Assembly (NCBI RefSeq): GCF_900110695.1
Contig: NZ_FOEH01000003.1
Span: forward strand, 124,001 to 188,000
Reading direction: 5' to 3'
Length of the DNA stretch: 64,000 bases
Source of the DNA: Virgibacillus subterraneus
GTDB lineage: Bacteria > Bacillota > Bacilli > Bacillales > Amphibacillaceae
The translations under genes were made by a program, and so were the position numbers. The notes beneath the pieces were generated by a model that worked only from the letters and a program-made list of their open reading frames with translations, searched no databases and was not told the DNA's origin. Below are positions 1-8,258 of this stretch, piece by piece (within the stretch, counting starts at the first letter, position 1; each line of letters begins with the position of its first letter).

Positions 1-87
1 GATGCAGGTAATGGTGATCCTGTTGAAGGTATATTTGATCAAATGGGTAATATGATTGAACGTATTTTCCCGCAAAACCAGGATTAA
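1..87 (+). CDS. C-terminal end of an unidentified protein (partial)
   Basis: The frame is open from base 1 to a TAA at 85-87 and gives 28 residues ending in IERIFPQNQD. The 5' part lies outside the window. A strong terminator follows at once, which supports a real gene end. I do not recognise the family from this short tail. Confidence 0.6.
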   Translation, partial: DAGNGDPVEGIFDQMGNMIERIFPQNQD

Positions 88-110
88 CAATTTATAACTA
101 ACTTTTATAT

Positions 111-150
111 GACGAGTGCACACATATAGGTGTGCACTCGTCTTTATTTA
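111..150 (+). terminator. Rho-independent terminator
   Basis: A perfect 13-bp stem (111-123 pairs with 130-142) has a six-base loop and is followed by a T-rich tract. It ends the partial gene upstream. Confidence 0.9.
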
Positions 151-178
151 GTCAACATGTGCTATGAATTGATATATA

Positions 179-480
179 TTCAATTGGAATAAATGGTTGG
201 TCTCATATGATAAAAGTGTAGCAAGTGTGACTCACAATATAAGGCAGTATTTGCAAACTATGATATAATTTTGAATGTAGTAAGTAAATGTTTTTATGGT
301 AATGTTCTGGTACTTGGAGTTGGGACAGGTGAGTTATCAGCAATTCGCAGTGCTTCTACCTTCAAAGGGGAAAATTGTTTTGCGGATACGATGTTTAATT
401 TAAAAGAGTACAAGGAAATTATTGATAAAGAAGGCCTATGAACAGGGCTTTACAATCTTGGCGAAGATCTGCAACAATAA
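179..480 (+). pseudogene. yrrT: Decayed YrrT-like SAM-dependent methyltransferase
   Basis: Three short pieces in different frames read in order like a YrrT-type class I methyltransferase. Around 180-260 there is an N-terminal piece with WNKWLVSYDKSV. Around 250-345 comes FANYDIILNVVSK and then the SAM-binding glycine motif VLVLGVGTGELSA. Around 350-480 comes GENCFADTMF, followed in another frame by [11 protein letters not shown] and a stop. The middle of the protein, roughly 75 residues in the family, is missing between the glycine motif and the FADT block. Frameshifts plus an internal deletion make it non-functional. In Bacillus, YrrT belongs to the SAM/homocysteine recycling genes, which fits its position directly before luxS. 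The family match is from memory of motifs, not an alignment. Confidence 0.7.
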
Positions 481-508
481 GCCAAAATTAAAAAGGGAGC
501 GATTTATT

Positions 509-976
509 ATGGCACAAAAAATGAATGTAGAAAGCTTCAACCTTGATCATACAAAAGTAAAAGCACCATATGTACGTTTGGTTGGTGTTACATCAGGTTC
601 AAGTGGTGACAAGGTATATAAATATGATATCCGGTTTAAACAACCGAATAAAGAACACATGGATATGCCAGGACTGCATTCTATTGAGCATTTAATGGCT
701 GAGAATATTCGAAATCATATGGACAATGTTCTAGATATTGGACCGATGGGATGTCAAACTGGTTTTTATCTTGCAATTTTAAATAATGATAATTATGACG
801 AGATACTTGATACATTAGAAAAAACACTGCAAGATGTCTTGGCAGCAGAGGAAGTTACTGCTTGTAATGAGGTACAATGTGGCTGGGCGGCTAATCATAG
901 CCTGGAAGGCGCAAAAGATATTGCCAAAGATATGTTAGCGGAAAAAAATGAATGGCACCAGGTTTTTGCAGAGTAA
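509..976 (+). CDS. luxS: S-ribosylhomocysteine lyase LuxS
   Basis: LuxS cleaves S-ribosylhomocysteine to homocysteine and DPD, the precursor of autoinducer-2, in the cytosolic activated methyl cycle. The 155-residue protein has the zinc motif HSIEH at residues 57-61, the [10 protein letters not shown] block at 78-87 with the catalytic cysteine at 82, and a further zinc-ligand cysteine in QCGW near 124. Length and motifs fit the family. The open frame extends upstream to 422, but that part overlaps the yrrT remnant. The ATG at 509 has an AAAGGGAG ribosome site and gives the usual N-terminus, so I start there. The neighbouring broken yrrT suggests the two were once a SAM-recycling pair. Confidence 0.96.
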   Translation: MAQKMNVESFNLDHTKVKAPYVRLVGVTSGSSGDKVYKYDIRFKQPNKEHMDMPGLHSIEHLMAENIRNHMDNVLDIGPMGCQTGFYLAILNNDNYDEILDTLEKTLQDVLAAEEVTACNEVQCGWAANHSLEGAKDIAKDMLAEKNEWHQVFAE

Positions 977-1013
977 GAGGTAACTATTGCAATGCGAATT
1001 AAATAGGAACTTT

Positions 1014-1046
1014 GTAAAGGACAGTCCAAGAGGCTGTCTTTTGTTC
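1014..1046 (+). terminator. Weak terminator after luxS
   Basis: A short GACAG/CTGTC stem is followed by TTTTG. The rest of the gap to 1309 holds a dispersed repeat copy (about 1050-1105) and a 12-codon open frame near 1180 that has a ribosome-like site but no other support. Confidence 0.45.
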
Positions 1047-1049
1047 GCA

Positions 1050-1105
1050 GTAAGAAAGCAAATTACGCTTACATAAGAACCTATGGCAAGTTATCTAATG
1101 TGGCT
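1050..1105 (-). repeat. Dispersed intergenic repeat, TTATG/CTTGGC family
   Basis: Read on the minus strand, the segment contains TTAGATAACTTGCCA, then TTCTTATG and AAGCGTAATTTGCTT. A close match occurs at 10608-10660. Related copies lie near 7097, 15750, 16870 and 33430. It lies in a non-coding gap. Confidence 0.55.
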
Positions 1106-1309
1106 ATTCGCTGGCCAGAAAGTGTGTGAGTGGACTGAGAGATTGAGGCTGGAATTAGAAAGAATAAGGAGAGCAAATATGAGCAGAATACATCCATATC
1201 TTCTTAAAACTGCTTGAAGAGTTAAAATTGATGAGTTTCTAGACAGTTAAATCGTTTTACAATTAAATCGTATGTTAAAATAAGTTAAAAGAACTGGAGG
1301 AATCTTACT

Positions 1310-2680
1310 ATGTGCGAGCAAGCATTGAAGTATTTAACAGAAAATCGCGATAACACATTAAAAAAATTAAATGACTTTCTATCAATTCCAAGCGTGAGCA
1401 CTGATAGTGTACATAAAAAAGACATTAATGAAGCGGCAAACTTTCTGGAAACATATCTAAATGATATTGGATTTGACAAAGTAGAACAGCAGGATACTGG
1501 TGGACATCCACTCGTTTATGCTGAATACAATCAAGCTGGACCTGATGCTCCAACGGTTTTATTTTATGGTCATTACGATGTTCAGCCTGTTGACCCTATC
1601 GATCAATGGAAAAGTGACCCGTTTAAGCCGGAAGTGCGTGATGGACGATTATATGCACGTGGATCAAGTGATGATAAAGGGCAAGTTTTTATGCATCTTG
1701 CTGTTTTTGAAGCATATATGAAAACAGAAGGGAAATTACCTTTAAATGTGAAAGTTTGTATTGAAGGGGAGGAAGAGATTGGCAGTGAGAATCTTTACCG
1801 TATCCTTCATGACAAACAGGATCAGTTTAACGCGGATTTTGCCGTTATTTCAGATTCAGGAATGATTGCTGAAAATCAGCCTACCATCTTATATGGCTTA
1901 AAAGGGTTTACTGGGATTGAAATAAACGTAACAGGACCTGATCATGACATGCATTCAGGAATGTATGGCGGGGCAATTCGAAACCCAATTATGGCGCTGA
2001 ACCATATACTAACATCGATGAAAAATGAGGATGAAGTTGTTACAGTCGATGGATTTTATGATGGAGTTGAACCATTAACCGATAAGGAACGAGAATTAAT
2101 TAAACAAGTCCAGGGTGAAGATTATCGTTCAACAGCTGGGGTTAATGAAACAGCTTCAGAAAAAGGGTACACTGCAAAAGAACATACAATGGCTCGTCCA
2201 ACTTTCGAAATTAATGGGATGTATGGTGGCTATCAGGGAGAAGGAACCAAGACAATAATTCCCTCATCAGCTACAGCAAAAATTACCTGCCGTCTGGTTC
2301 CCGGGCAAGATCCTGATCAAGTTCAGCAATTGCTGGAGAAACATGTCTATGATGTTGCTCCATCCGGTGTAGAAGTAGAAGTTGTAAAGGAAAAGCTTTC
2401 TGCAAAAGCATATAAAGTAGAGCCAAACAATCCGCTTATTGAAAAGGCAGCAAAGAGTTATACAAAAGCATTTGGTAAAGAGACGGTATTTGTCCGCATG
2501 GGAGGATCTATCCCGGTTGTTGAATGGATCGAGGATATTTATAAAATGCCAATCGTTCTATTAGGATTCGGGACGCCAGGTGATCGTTTACATTCACCGA
2601 ATGAAAGTTTCCCTCTCGATAGCTTGGATAAAGGAATGGAAACATTAGTTCATTATTGGTCAGAAATAAATACAAAATAA
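1310..2680 (+). CDS. M20 family dipeptidase
   Basis: This is a zinc-dependent cytosolic dipeptidase of peptidase family M20 (456 residues). Visible family motifs are GHYDVQPV at 87-94 with a metal-ligand His, ARGSSDDKG near 116-124 with the bridging Asp, and EGEEEIGS near 152-159 with catalytic and ligand glutamates. A late GGSIPVVE block and a C-terminal LHSPNE carry the last His ligand. The ATG at 1310 follows a GGAGG site. The gene is followed 23 bp later by the YueD-like reductase, perhaps in one transcript. Substrate specificity cannot be read from the sequence. It is distinct from the second M20 enzyme in this window (YhaA-like, 43296-44462). Confidence 0.9.
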   Translation: MCEQALKYLTENRDNTLKKLNDFLSIPSVSTDSVHKKDINEAANFLETYLNDIGFDKVEQQDTGGHPLVYAEYNQAGPDAPTVLFYGHYDVQPVDPIDQWKSDPFKPEVRDGRLYARGSSDDKGQVFMHLAVFEAYMKTEGKLPLNVKVCIEGEEEIGSENLYRILHDKQDQFNADFAVISDSGMIAENQPTILYGLKGFTGIEINVTGPDHDMHSGMYGGAIRNPIMALNHILTSMKNEDEVVTVDGFYDGVEPLTDKERELIKQVQGEDYRSTAGVNETASEKGYTAKEHTMARPTFEINGMYGGYQGEGTKTIIPSSATAKITCRLVPGQDPDQVQQLLEKHVYDVAPSGVEVEVVKEKLSAKAYKVEPNNPLIEKAAKSYTKAFGKETVFVRMGGSIPVVEWIEDIYKMPIVLLGFGTPGDRLHSPNESFPLDSLDKGMETLVHYWSEINTK

Positions 2681-2703
2681 AAATTTTAAAAGGAGGGTTA
2701 TTG

Positions 2704-3462
2704 ATGAGGTTTGCAGTAGTTACCGGAGTATCAAAAGGGTTAGGCGAATCAATTGCTAAAATAATGATGGAATCTGGAGTAAATGTTGTTGGTATCTCCC
2801 GAAGTAAAAATGATTCACTGCAAACGTATGCATCCCAGAACAATGTAACCTATCAGCACTTTGTCTGTGATTTAGGAAATCTGGATAGTATAGAGCATAC
2901 ATTTGATCAAATGAGTAAGGAAATATTTGAGCCAGAACCGGCAATTGTTTACTTAATAAATAATGCAGGAGTTCTTGAACCAATTGATAAATCCATGAAT
3001 ATAGAAAGTTCTGATTTAGCATATCATGTACAGGTAAATACAGTCGCTCCAATGGTGTTAATGAATTTATTTTTGAAAAAAGCCACTGATATGGAAGTAC
3101 AGTTTATTGGTACTACAATATCTTCGGGTGCAGCTGAAAGACCAGTATATGGATGGAGTGCGTATTGTAGTACAAAGGCAAGCATTAACATGTATACAAA
3201 AACAGTTGCATTAGAGCAAGATGAACTAAAAACTCAAAATAAAGTTATTGCGTTTAGTCCTGGAGTAATGGATACTCAAATGCAAGCGAAAATTCGAGAA
3301 AGTAATAAAGATGAGTTTATTGAAGTTGATACCTTTAGAAGTTATAAGAATAATAACTTGTTAAGAGAAACCGATGCAGTTGGTGGAGTACTCGTTAATA
3401 TTTTAACTGATGAATCAAGTGTTGAGAATGGAAAAATATATAGTGTAAAAGATTATCTCTAG
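2704..3462 (+). CDS. yueD: Short-chain dehydrogenase, YueD-like (benzil reductase family)
   Basis: This 252-residue protein is an NAD(P)-dependent reductase of the SDR superfamily. It has the N-terminal dinucleotide motif TGVSKGLG (residues 8-15), the NNAG motif near 93-96, and the catalytic Ser-Tyr-Lys set (TTISSG, then YCSTK). Overall it resembles the (S)-benzoin-forming benzil reductase YueD of Bacillus. The frame is open from 2656, but the ATG at 2704 follows AAAAGGAGGG and starts directly at the Rossmann strand, so it is preferred. The natural substrate is unknown. Confidence 0.85.
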   Translation: MRFAVVTGVSKGLGESIAKIMMESGVNVVGISRSKNDSLQTYASQNNVTYQHFVCDLGNLDSIEHTFDQMSKEIFEPEPAIVYLINNAGVLEPIDKSMNIESSDLAYHVQVNTVAPMVLMNLFLKKATDMEVQFIGTTISSGAAERPVYGWSAYCSTKASINMYTKTVALEQDELKTQNKVIAFSPGVMDTQMQAKIRESNKDEFIEVDTFRSYKNNNLLRETDAVGGVLVNILTDESSVENGKIYSVKDYL

Positions 3463-3546
3463 AGTGACTAATACAAGCAGTCGCCCTTCCCAAACCTATT
3501 TCAAGTGCATAAATTATAGTAATCTTGAAAATGAGGAGGGAATTTA

Positions 3547-3675
3547 ATGAGTAGAGGTGGCTACGGCTCAGGCTTTGCGCTATTAGTCGTTTTGTTTATA
3601 TTGTTAATCATTATCGGTACTGCTTATGTAGATGGTGGCGGTTACGGATATGGTGGCGGCTTTGGCGGCTATTAA
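3547..3675 (+). CDS. YjcZ-like tiny transmembrane protein
   Basis: This 42-residue peptide starts with [17 protein letters not shown], contains one hydrophobic helix (about residues 9-27), and ends in a Gly/Tyr-rich tail ([14 protein letters not shown]). This is the layout of the YjcZ/TIGR01732 family of tiny sporulation-associated membrane proteins in Bacillaceae. A GAGGAGGG site precedes the ATG and a terminator follows, so it is a monocistronic gene. Its role is unknown. Confidence 0.88.
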   Translation: MSRGGYGSGFALLVVLFILLIIIGTAYVDGGGYGYGGGFGGY

Positions 3676-3687
3676 CTAAGGTAAAGT

Positions 3688-3720
3688 GCAGAGGGCTAAT
3701 TTGCTCCTCTGCATTTTCTG
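3688..3720 (+). terminator. Terminator after the YjcZ-like gene
   Basis: The stem GCAGAGG (3688-3694) pairs with CCTCTGC (3706-3712), followed by ATTTTCT. Confidence 0.8.
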
Positions 3721-3858
3721 CGTTATAGTCAATTTGGAGCGCTTATTCTCATAAAATGCTATTTATATGATACAATTTGTGGTGGTAGAAATAACCGTTA
3801 TGTTTAAAAATGCTACATCATATATATTTTATTACTAACGTCGAAGGGAAGAAGAAAT

Positions 3859-4611
3859 ATGATTACACGAAAAAGCAAACGGGAAATCGAAAAAATGCAG
3901 CAAGCAGGTGATTTGCTCGTTAAATGTCATAAAGAAGTTGCTAAAATGATAAGACCAGGTATTACAACTTTAGAAATTGATACATTTGTTGAAAAATTTC
4001 TAGCTAAGCACGGTGCGACTCCGGAACAAAAAGGATATAGTGGCTATCCATATGCGATTTGTGCCTCAGTTAACGATGAAATCTGTCATGGGTTCCCACG
4101 GGAGCAAAAGCTTGTTGATGGTGATATTGTAACGGTTGATATGGTTGTTAACCTAAATGGTGGGCTTGCTGATTCCGCATGGACATACCCAGTTGGAAAT
4201 ATCGACGAAGCAGGTCAAAAGCTATTAAACGTATCAAAGACTTCTTTATACAAAGGTATCGAACAGGCACAAGTTGGAAGTCGAATTGGTGATATTGGTC
4301 ATGCAATTCAAACCTATGCAGAAGGAGAAGGGTTTTCAGTTGTAAGAGATTTTACTGGTCATGGGATTGGGCCAACAATACACGAAGAACCTCATATTCC
4401 GCATTTTGGCCTGCCAAACAAAGGTTTACGTTTAAAAGAAGGAATGGTAATTACAATTGAACCAATGATAAATGAAGGCAGCTGGCACAGTAAAATGGAC
4501 TCAAATAATTGGACAGCCCGTACAATTGACGAAGGTCGGTCTGCTCAATACGAACATACCGTTGTAGTCACAAAGGATGGACCATTACTTACTACTGATC
4601 AGGACAGATAA
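3859..4611 (+). CDS. map: Type I methionine aminopeptidase
   Basis: This enzyme removes the N-terminal Met from nascent proteins (250 residues). All five metal ligands of the family are visible: D94 (TVDM), D105 (LADSAW), H168 (TGHGIG), E201 (IEPM) and E232 (YEHT), plus the conserved His 78 (CHGFP). The site is not in the ribosomal protein operon where the housekeeping map usually lies. This is therefore probably the second, stand-alone paralogue, like YflG in B. subtilis. A GAAGGGAAG site precedes the ATG. The BtuF-like gene follows after 24 bp. Confidence 0.93.
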   Translation: MITRKSKREIEKMQQAGDLLVKCHKEVAKMIRPGITTLEIDTFVEKFLAKHGATPEQKGYSGYPYAICASVNDEICHGFPREQKLVDGDIVTVDMVVNLNGGLADSAWTYPVGNIDEAGQKLLNVSKTSLYKGIEQAQVGSRIGDIGHAIQTYAEGEGFSVVRDFTGHGIGPTIHEEPHIPHFGLPNKGLRLKEGMVITIEPMINEGSWHSKMDSNNWTARTIDEGRSAQYEHTVVVTKDGPLLTTDQDR

Positions 4612-4635
4612 TGTTATCAGTTAAATAAGGGGGAG

Positions 4636-5415
4636 ATGATGATTCGAGTCGTATCCATTTGTCCGAGTAATACGGAAATCGTAGAATACCTTGGAAAAAT
4701 TGATGAATTAGTTGGTATTGATAATTTTTCTGACTGGCCAGCTGAAGTGCTTGATTTACCTAAAGTTGGTCCAGACCTTTCTATTGATATGGATAAAGTA
4801 GAAGCATTAAATCCTGATATAGTCCTTGCCTCATTAAGTGTTCCGGGAATGGAAAAAAATATAGAAGCACTTGATGAGAAGGGTTTGTTATATATTATTT
4901 TAAATCCTAATTCATTAGATGAGATTGCAGATGATATTGAAAAAGTCGGCAAAGCACTAGGTGAGGATCAGCTTGGTTTAGATAAAGCGAAAGAGTTCCG
5001 TGATGAAATAGCTGCTTACCGTAGACAAGCAGCATACAGAGCAAATAAGCCCACATTATACTGGGAGTGGTGGCCAAAACCAGTATTCACCCCTGGAAGT
5101 GTAAATTGGCTTACAGAGATCAGCAACTTAGCTGGAGCAAGAAATATTTTTGATACAGAAGATGTAGCCAGTGTTCAGACAGATTGGAAGGACGTTTATC
5201 AACGTGACCCAGACCATATCTGCATGGTTTGGGTAGGTGTGAAAGAATCAAAGATGAAGCCTGAACTTGTTATGAAACGCCCCAAATGGGATGGAATGAA
5301 AGCAATTCAACAAGGTAAGATTCATGTGTTAGAAGAATCACTTTATTGCAGACCTTCGCCGAGACTGCTTGAGGGCTTACGTAAATTGGTATCTATACTA
5401 GAAAACTCCCCTTAA
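4636..5415 (+). CDS. BtuF-like helical-backbone metal receptor (cobalamin-binding family)
   Basis: The 259-residue protein begins with IRVVSICPSNTEIVEYLG, typical of periplasmic cobalamin/siderophore-binding domains (helical-backbone metal receptors). It continues with DLSIDMDKVEALNPDIVLAS. It has no signal peptide or lipobox, so it is not an ordinary extracellular binding protein. Such cytosolic versions are widespread in Bacillaceae and their ligand is unclear. Start codons at 4636 and 4639 are both possible behind GGGGGAG. No permease or ATPase partner is adjacent. Confidence 0.8.
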   Translation: MMIRVVSICPSNTEIVEYLGKIDELVGIDNFSDWPAEVLDLPKVGPDLSIDMDKVEALNPDIVLASLSVPGMEKNIEALDEKGLLYIILNPNSLDEIADDIEKVGKALGEDQLGLDKAKEFRDEIAAYRRQAAYRANKPTLYWEWWPKPVFTPGSVNWLTEISNLAGARNIFDTEDVASVQTDWKDVYQRDPDHICMVWVGVKESKMKPELVMKRPKWDGMKAIQQGKIHVLEESLYCRPSPRLLEGLRKLVSILENSP

Positions 5416-5433
5416 TTTGGGGAGTTATTTTTA
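5404..5433 (+). terminator. Terminator overlapping the end of the BtuF-like gene
   Basis: The stem AACTCCCC (5404-5411) pairs with GGGGAGTT (5419-5426), followed by ATTTTT. The stop codon lies in the loop. Confidence 0.9.
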
Positions 5434-5450
5434 GCAGATATAACTACAAA

Positions 5451-5697
5451 TGGATCCTCATTCCGCTAAATGTCAAAAAAGCTATCTCTTGGGAGCTTAA
5501 GTGGATCCTGGTTCCGTTAAATGCCCAAAAACAGTGAATTGTAAGGCTGAAAAGGACAAATAGTGGAACCAGGAACCGAAACCAAGCGCAAACTGAGGAG
5601 TTTGGAACGATTAGCGGAATGAGGATTCATATTAATCAGAATCGCATACTCATTCCGTTAAATCGCAGAAAAGCTATCCACCATTTTGCTAAGGATC
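5451..5697. repeat. Cluster of GGATCCT..TTCCGTTAAATG palindromic repeats
   Basis: A core of the form GGATCCTSRTTCCGYTAAATG occurs in direct orientation at about 5452, 5502 and 5645. It occurs inverted at about 5563 (GTGGAACCAGGAACCG) and 5608 (ATTAGCGGAATGAGGATTC). The copies fill the 296-bp gap between the BtuF-like gene and nhaC and can pair into hairpins. AAAAGC/GCTTTT near the right end may act as a weak terminator for nhaC on the minus strand. No reading frame is credible here. Confidence 0.75.
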
Positions 5698-5711
5698 CCA
5701 CCATTGCTTTT

Positions 5712-7073
5712 TTACCTCAATGCTTTCCCGCCAAAGAGAATTGTTATAACTGGACTTATTAAGCAGAAGAACGCAAATGGTAAGTAGGTTAGAACTGGAA
5801 CACCAAGAACGTCAGCAATAAAGACACCACAGACACTCCATGGTACAAGCGGGTTAATGACAGTACCAGCATCTTCAAGTGTCCTGGAAAGGGCCTTATT
5901 TGATAAATCAGCGTCTTGATAAACACCTTTATATGTCTCACCAGTGAGCATTATGGAAAGGTATTGTTCCCCAATCAGCACGTTTACGCCAATTGCTGTA
6001 GCTGCAGTTGAAATTATGATTGTTCTTACCTTTTTTAATTTTTTCTGAAACGATTGAAGTATTGATGGAACAATGCCCGTGACAAACAATAATCCACCAA
6101 ATCCAAGTGCCAGAATAACAAGTGATATGGTGAACAGCATACTGTTAATACCACCCTTGGTTAATAAACTATTAACAGGTTCAAAATCAGTATTCGCTGT
6201 ATAGCCATTAAACCAGATTGACCATATATCCGACCAAACAAGTCCACTTGTCATACTTGCGAGTATTGTTGCTACTACACTGCTTACACCAATGGAAATA
6301 AATGCTGGCATTTTAAAAATAGTAGCCAAAACCAGTACGGCCAAAGGAATCCATGATGTCCAGTGAATTAATCCAGTTGCATCAAGACTTGATTTGTAGG
6401 CTTCGAGATTTTCTACGGTTATAGCTTCATTGGGTGATAAAAACACAAATAAAATAAATGAAATTATAAATGCTGGTATTGTTGTTAAACTCATGTGTCT
6501 TATATGTTCAAATAAATCCACTTGAACGATTGTTGAAGCTAAGTTGGTCGTATCTGACAATGGTGACATTTTATCACCGAAAAATGCCCCGGAAACAATT
6601 GCTCCTGCTGTTATTGCCATTGAAGCATCCATCGCACTTCCCATTCCTATAAACGCTACACCGATTGTGGCAGTGGTTGTTAAAGAACTTCCAAGTGAAA
6701 CACCAACAATTGCTGTAATTGCAAATACAATAGCATAAAACCACGTTCCGCCAATTAGTGAAAAACCGGTACTTATCAAGACTGGGATAGTACCACTTAT
6801 CATCCAACTGCTAATTAAAATGCCAATCAATAAAAACAGGAAAATTGCTCCCATACCGGACTTAGCGCCAGCAGTCATGCCTTCTTCTAAATCTTTAAAC
6901 GCAATATGTTTTAATAACCCATATAAAACCAGTATAAAGATAGCAATCATGATAGGGATATGTGGTTTTGTTCCAAGACCAATAAGAAAATAACTGATTA
7001 GACCGATTGTAAAGATAAAAAATAAAATTGACTCGCCAAGTGAGGGGTTGTGCTTTGGGTTTATTGGAAACAT
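5712..7073 (-). CDS. nhaC: NhaC family Na+/H+ antiporter-type transporter
   Basis: This 453-residue polytopic membrane protein has about 11-12 hydrophobic segments. It carries NhaC family blocks such as GVSLGSSLTTTATIGVAF and GAFFGDKMSPLSDTTNLAS in the middle. NhaC proteins exchange Na+ for protons, but several Bacillaceae members (YheL type) lie behind T-boxes and are predicted amino-acid transporters. The gene has a strong AGGAGG site and a T-box leader about 110-330 bp upstream, which points to control by uncharged tRNA rather than by salt. The transported substrate is therefore open: Na+/H+ exchange or a Na+- or H+-coupled amino acid, tyrosine being the best guess from the specifier. Confidence 0.88.
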   Translation of the reverse strand: MFPINPKHNPSLGESILFFIFTIGLISYFLIGLGTKPHIPIMIAIFILVLYGLLKHIAFKDLEEGMTAGAKSGMGAIFLFLLIGILISSWMISGTIPVLISTGFSLIGGTWFYAIVFAITAIVGVSLGSSLTTTATIGVAFIGMGSAMDASMAITAGAIVSGAFFGDKMSPLSDTTNLASTIVQVDLFEHIRHMSLTTIPAFIISFILFVFLSPNEAITVENLEAYKSSLDATGLIHWTSWIPLAVLVLATIFKMPAFISIGVSSVVATILASMTSGLVWSDIWSIWFNGYTANTDFEPVNSLLTKGGINSMLFTISLVILALGFGGLLFVTGIVPSILQSFQKKLKKVRTIIISTAATAIGVNVLIGEQYLSIMLTGETYKGVYQDADLSNKALSRTLEDAGTVINPLVPWSVCGVFIADVLGVPVLTYLPFAFFCLISPVITILFGGKALR

Positions 7074-7089
7074 AGTAATCCTCCTTTTT

Positions 7090-7180
7090 TATTAGAAAAA
7101 AACTTGGCTTATCGTCAAGCCTTAATATAGATAAGCCCTAGTTTCACTTATGCAGTAAGAAAGGACTTATCTGCTAAAAT
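7090..7180. repeat. Dispersed repeat between T-box and nhaC
   Basis: It contains AACTTGGCTTATCG, then CTTATGCAGTAAGAAAGGA, shared with the copy at 16868-16950 and in part with 40270-40297. It lies in the transcribed region between the T-box terminator and the nhaC ribosome site. Confidence 0.7.
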
Positions 7181-7182
7181 AA

Positions 7183-7395
7183 AAAAAGCCTCATCCCTTA
7201 ATAGGGACGAAGCTTTTATCTCCGCGTTACCACCCTGATTGATGAGTGCAATTATATGCAATCTCATCCTCTCATGAAAAATCCGCTAAACCGAATGTGT
7301 AATTCGAATTATTTCCTGCCAGAGCTTTCACCTGATGCCCTGTCTCTTGTTGCTGCCTGGAAAATTCTACTTCGCATTCCCGGATAAGTTATTCA
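7183..7395 (-). promoter_or_regulatory. T-box riboswitch leader of nhaC
   Basis: On the minus strand the conserved T-box sequence AGGGTGGTAACGCGG lies at 7236-7222. It is followed by a terminator helix, AAGCTTCGTCCC pairing with GGGATGAGGCTT, with a T run ending near 7183. Upstream are a GAAGTAGAA block (AGTA-like), a GGTGAAAGCTC distal-loop block and the specifier region, which reads GAATTACAC. The specifier is either UAC (Tyr, 7301-7299) or UUA (Leu). Tyr agrees with T-boxes known upstream of NhaC-like YheL genes. Binding of uncharged tRNA would favour the antiterminator and expression of nhaC. Confidence 0.9.
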
Positions 7396-7529
7396 GCTTA
7401 AAATATTAATCTGACTATACATGCTTAAATCATTAATTGTCAACACTTTATATTCCGATTTAAATTCTTTGTAAAATTAAGAATATGAGTTATAATAGTT
7501 TCAATTTTCAAGTTGAGGGTGGAAGTGCT

Positions 7530-8258
7530 ATGACTACTAAAGCTATACATAAAAGTAACACATCATCGGCGGCACATATGATCAAAAGAGGTATATCAGT
7601 GGGGTTTCCAATCATGCTGGGATACTTGCCAATTGCATTAACATATGGCGTATTAGCGAGGCAGGCTGGAATGTCACTGACAGAATTAACATTAATGAGT
7701 GTCATGGTTTTCGCGGGTGCAAGCCAGTTTATGGGTGCCAATATGATTGCTGTTGGTGCGGGGGCTGTTGAGATTATTGTGGCTACATTTGTCCTCAATT
7801 TCCGTCATTTCGTCATGAGTTTATCATTTATGAATCGATTGCGAGGAATTGGACGGAATTGGAAAGTTCCTTTATCATTGGGTTTGACGGATGAAACGTT
7901 TGCAGTGTCATCCCTACATACGAAAGAAGCTAAAATGGAAAAAGGTGTTCTTTTCTATACAGCACTCATTTTAACTGCATACTTTTCATGGGTATTGGGG
8001 TCGCTTTTAGGAGGAGTCCTTGGTGAAGTTATTCCAGAGCAACTAAGCCAAAGTATGGGGATTGCATTATATGCCATGTTCATAGGTCTTTTGATTCCAT
8101 CGGTTAAAAAGGAAATACGAATTGGGATTATAGCTATTATTGCGATGCTTATAAATACAATTTTCAACCAGTTCATGAGTGAAGGCTGGGCAATTGTGTT
8201 TGGTACGGTTCTTGGTGGATTAAGTGGCGTATTTTTGCTGAAGGAGGACCAATCATGA
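7530..8258 (+). CDS. azlC: AzlC family branched-chain amino acid exporter, large subunit
   Basis: AzlC and AzlD form a two-subunit branched-chain amino acid exporter in the membrane. This 242-residue protein has several hydrophobic helices and the family block GFPIMLGYLPIALTYGVLA near the N-terminus, followed by MVFAGASQFMG. The frame is open from 7485, but the ATG at 7530 follows GAGGGTGGAAG and gives the usual start. The stop overlaps the azlD start (ATGA), indicating translational coupling. Confidence 0.92.
   Translation: MTTKAIHKSNTSSAAHMIKRGISVGFPIMLGYLPIALTYGVLARQAGMSLTELTLMSVMVFAGASQFMGANMIAVGAGAVEIIVATFVLNFRHFVMSLSFMNRLRGIGRNWKVPLSLGLTDETFAVSSLHTKEAKMEKGVLFYTALILTAYFSWVLGSLLGGVLGEVIPEQLSQSMGIALYAMFIGLLIPSVKKEIRIGIIAIIAMLINTIFNQFMSEGWAIVFGTVLGGLSGVFLLKEDQS

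Noticed and set aside
422-508. Extended LuxS N-terminus
   Set aside because: The segment overlaps the yrrT remnant, and the ATG at 509 has the proper ribosome site and family N-terminus.
1179-1217. 12-codon open frame with a ribosome-like site
   Set aside because: Too short and without any recognisable feature; chance occurrence is likely.
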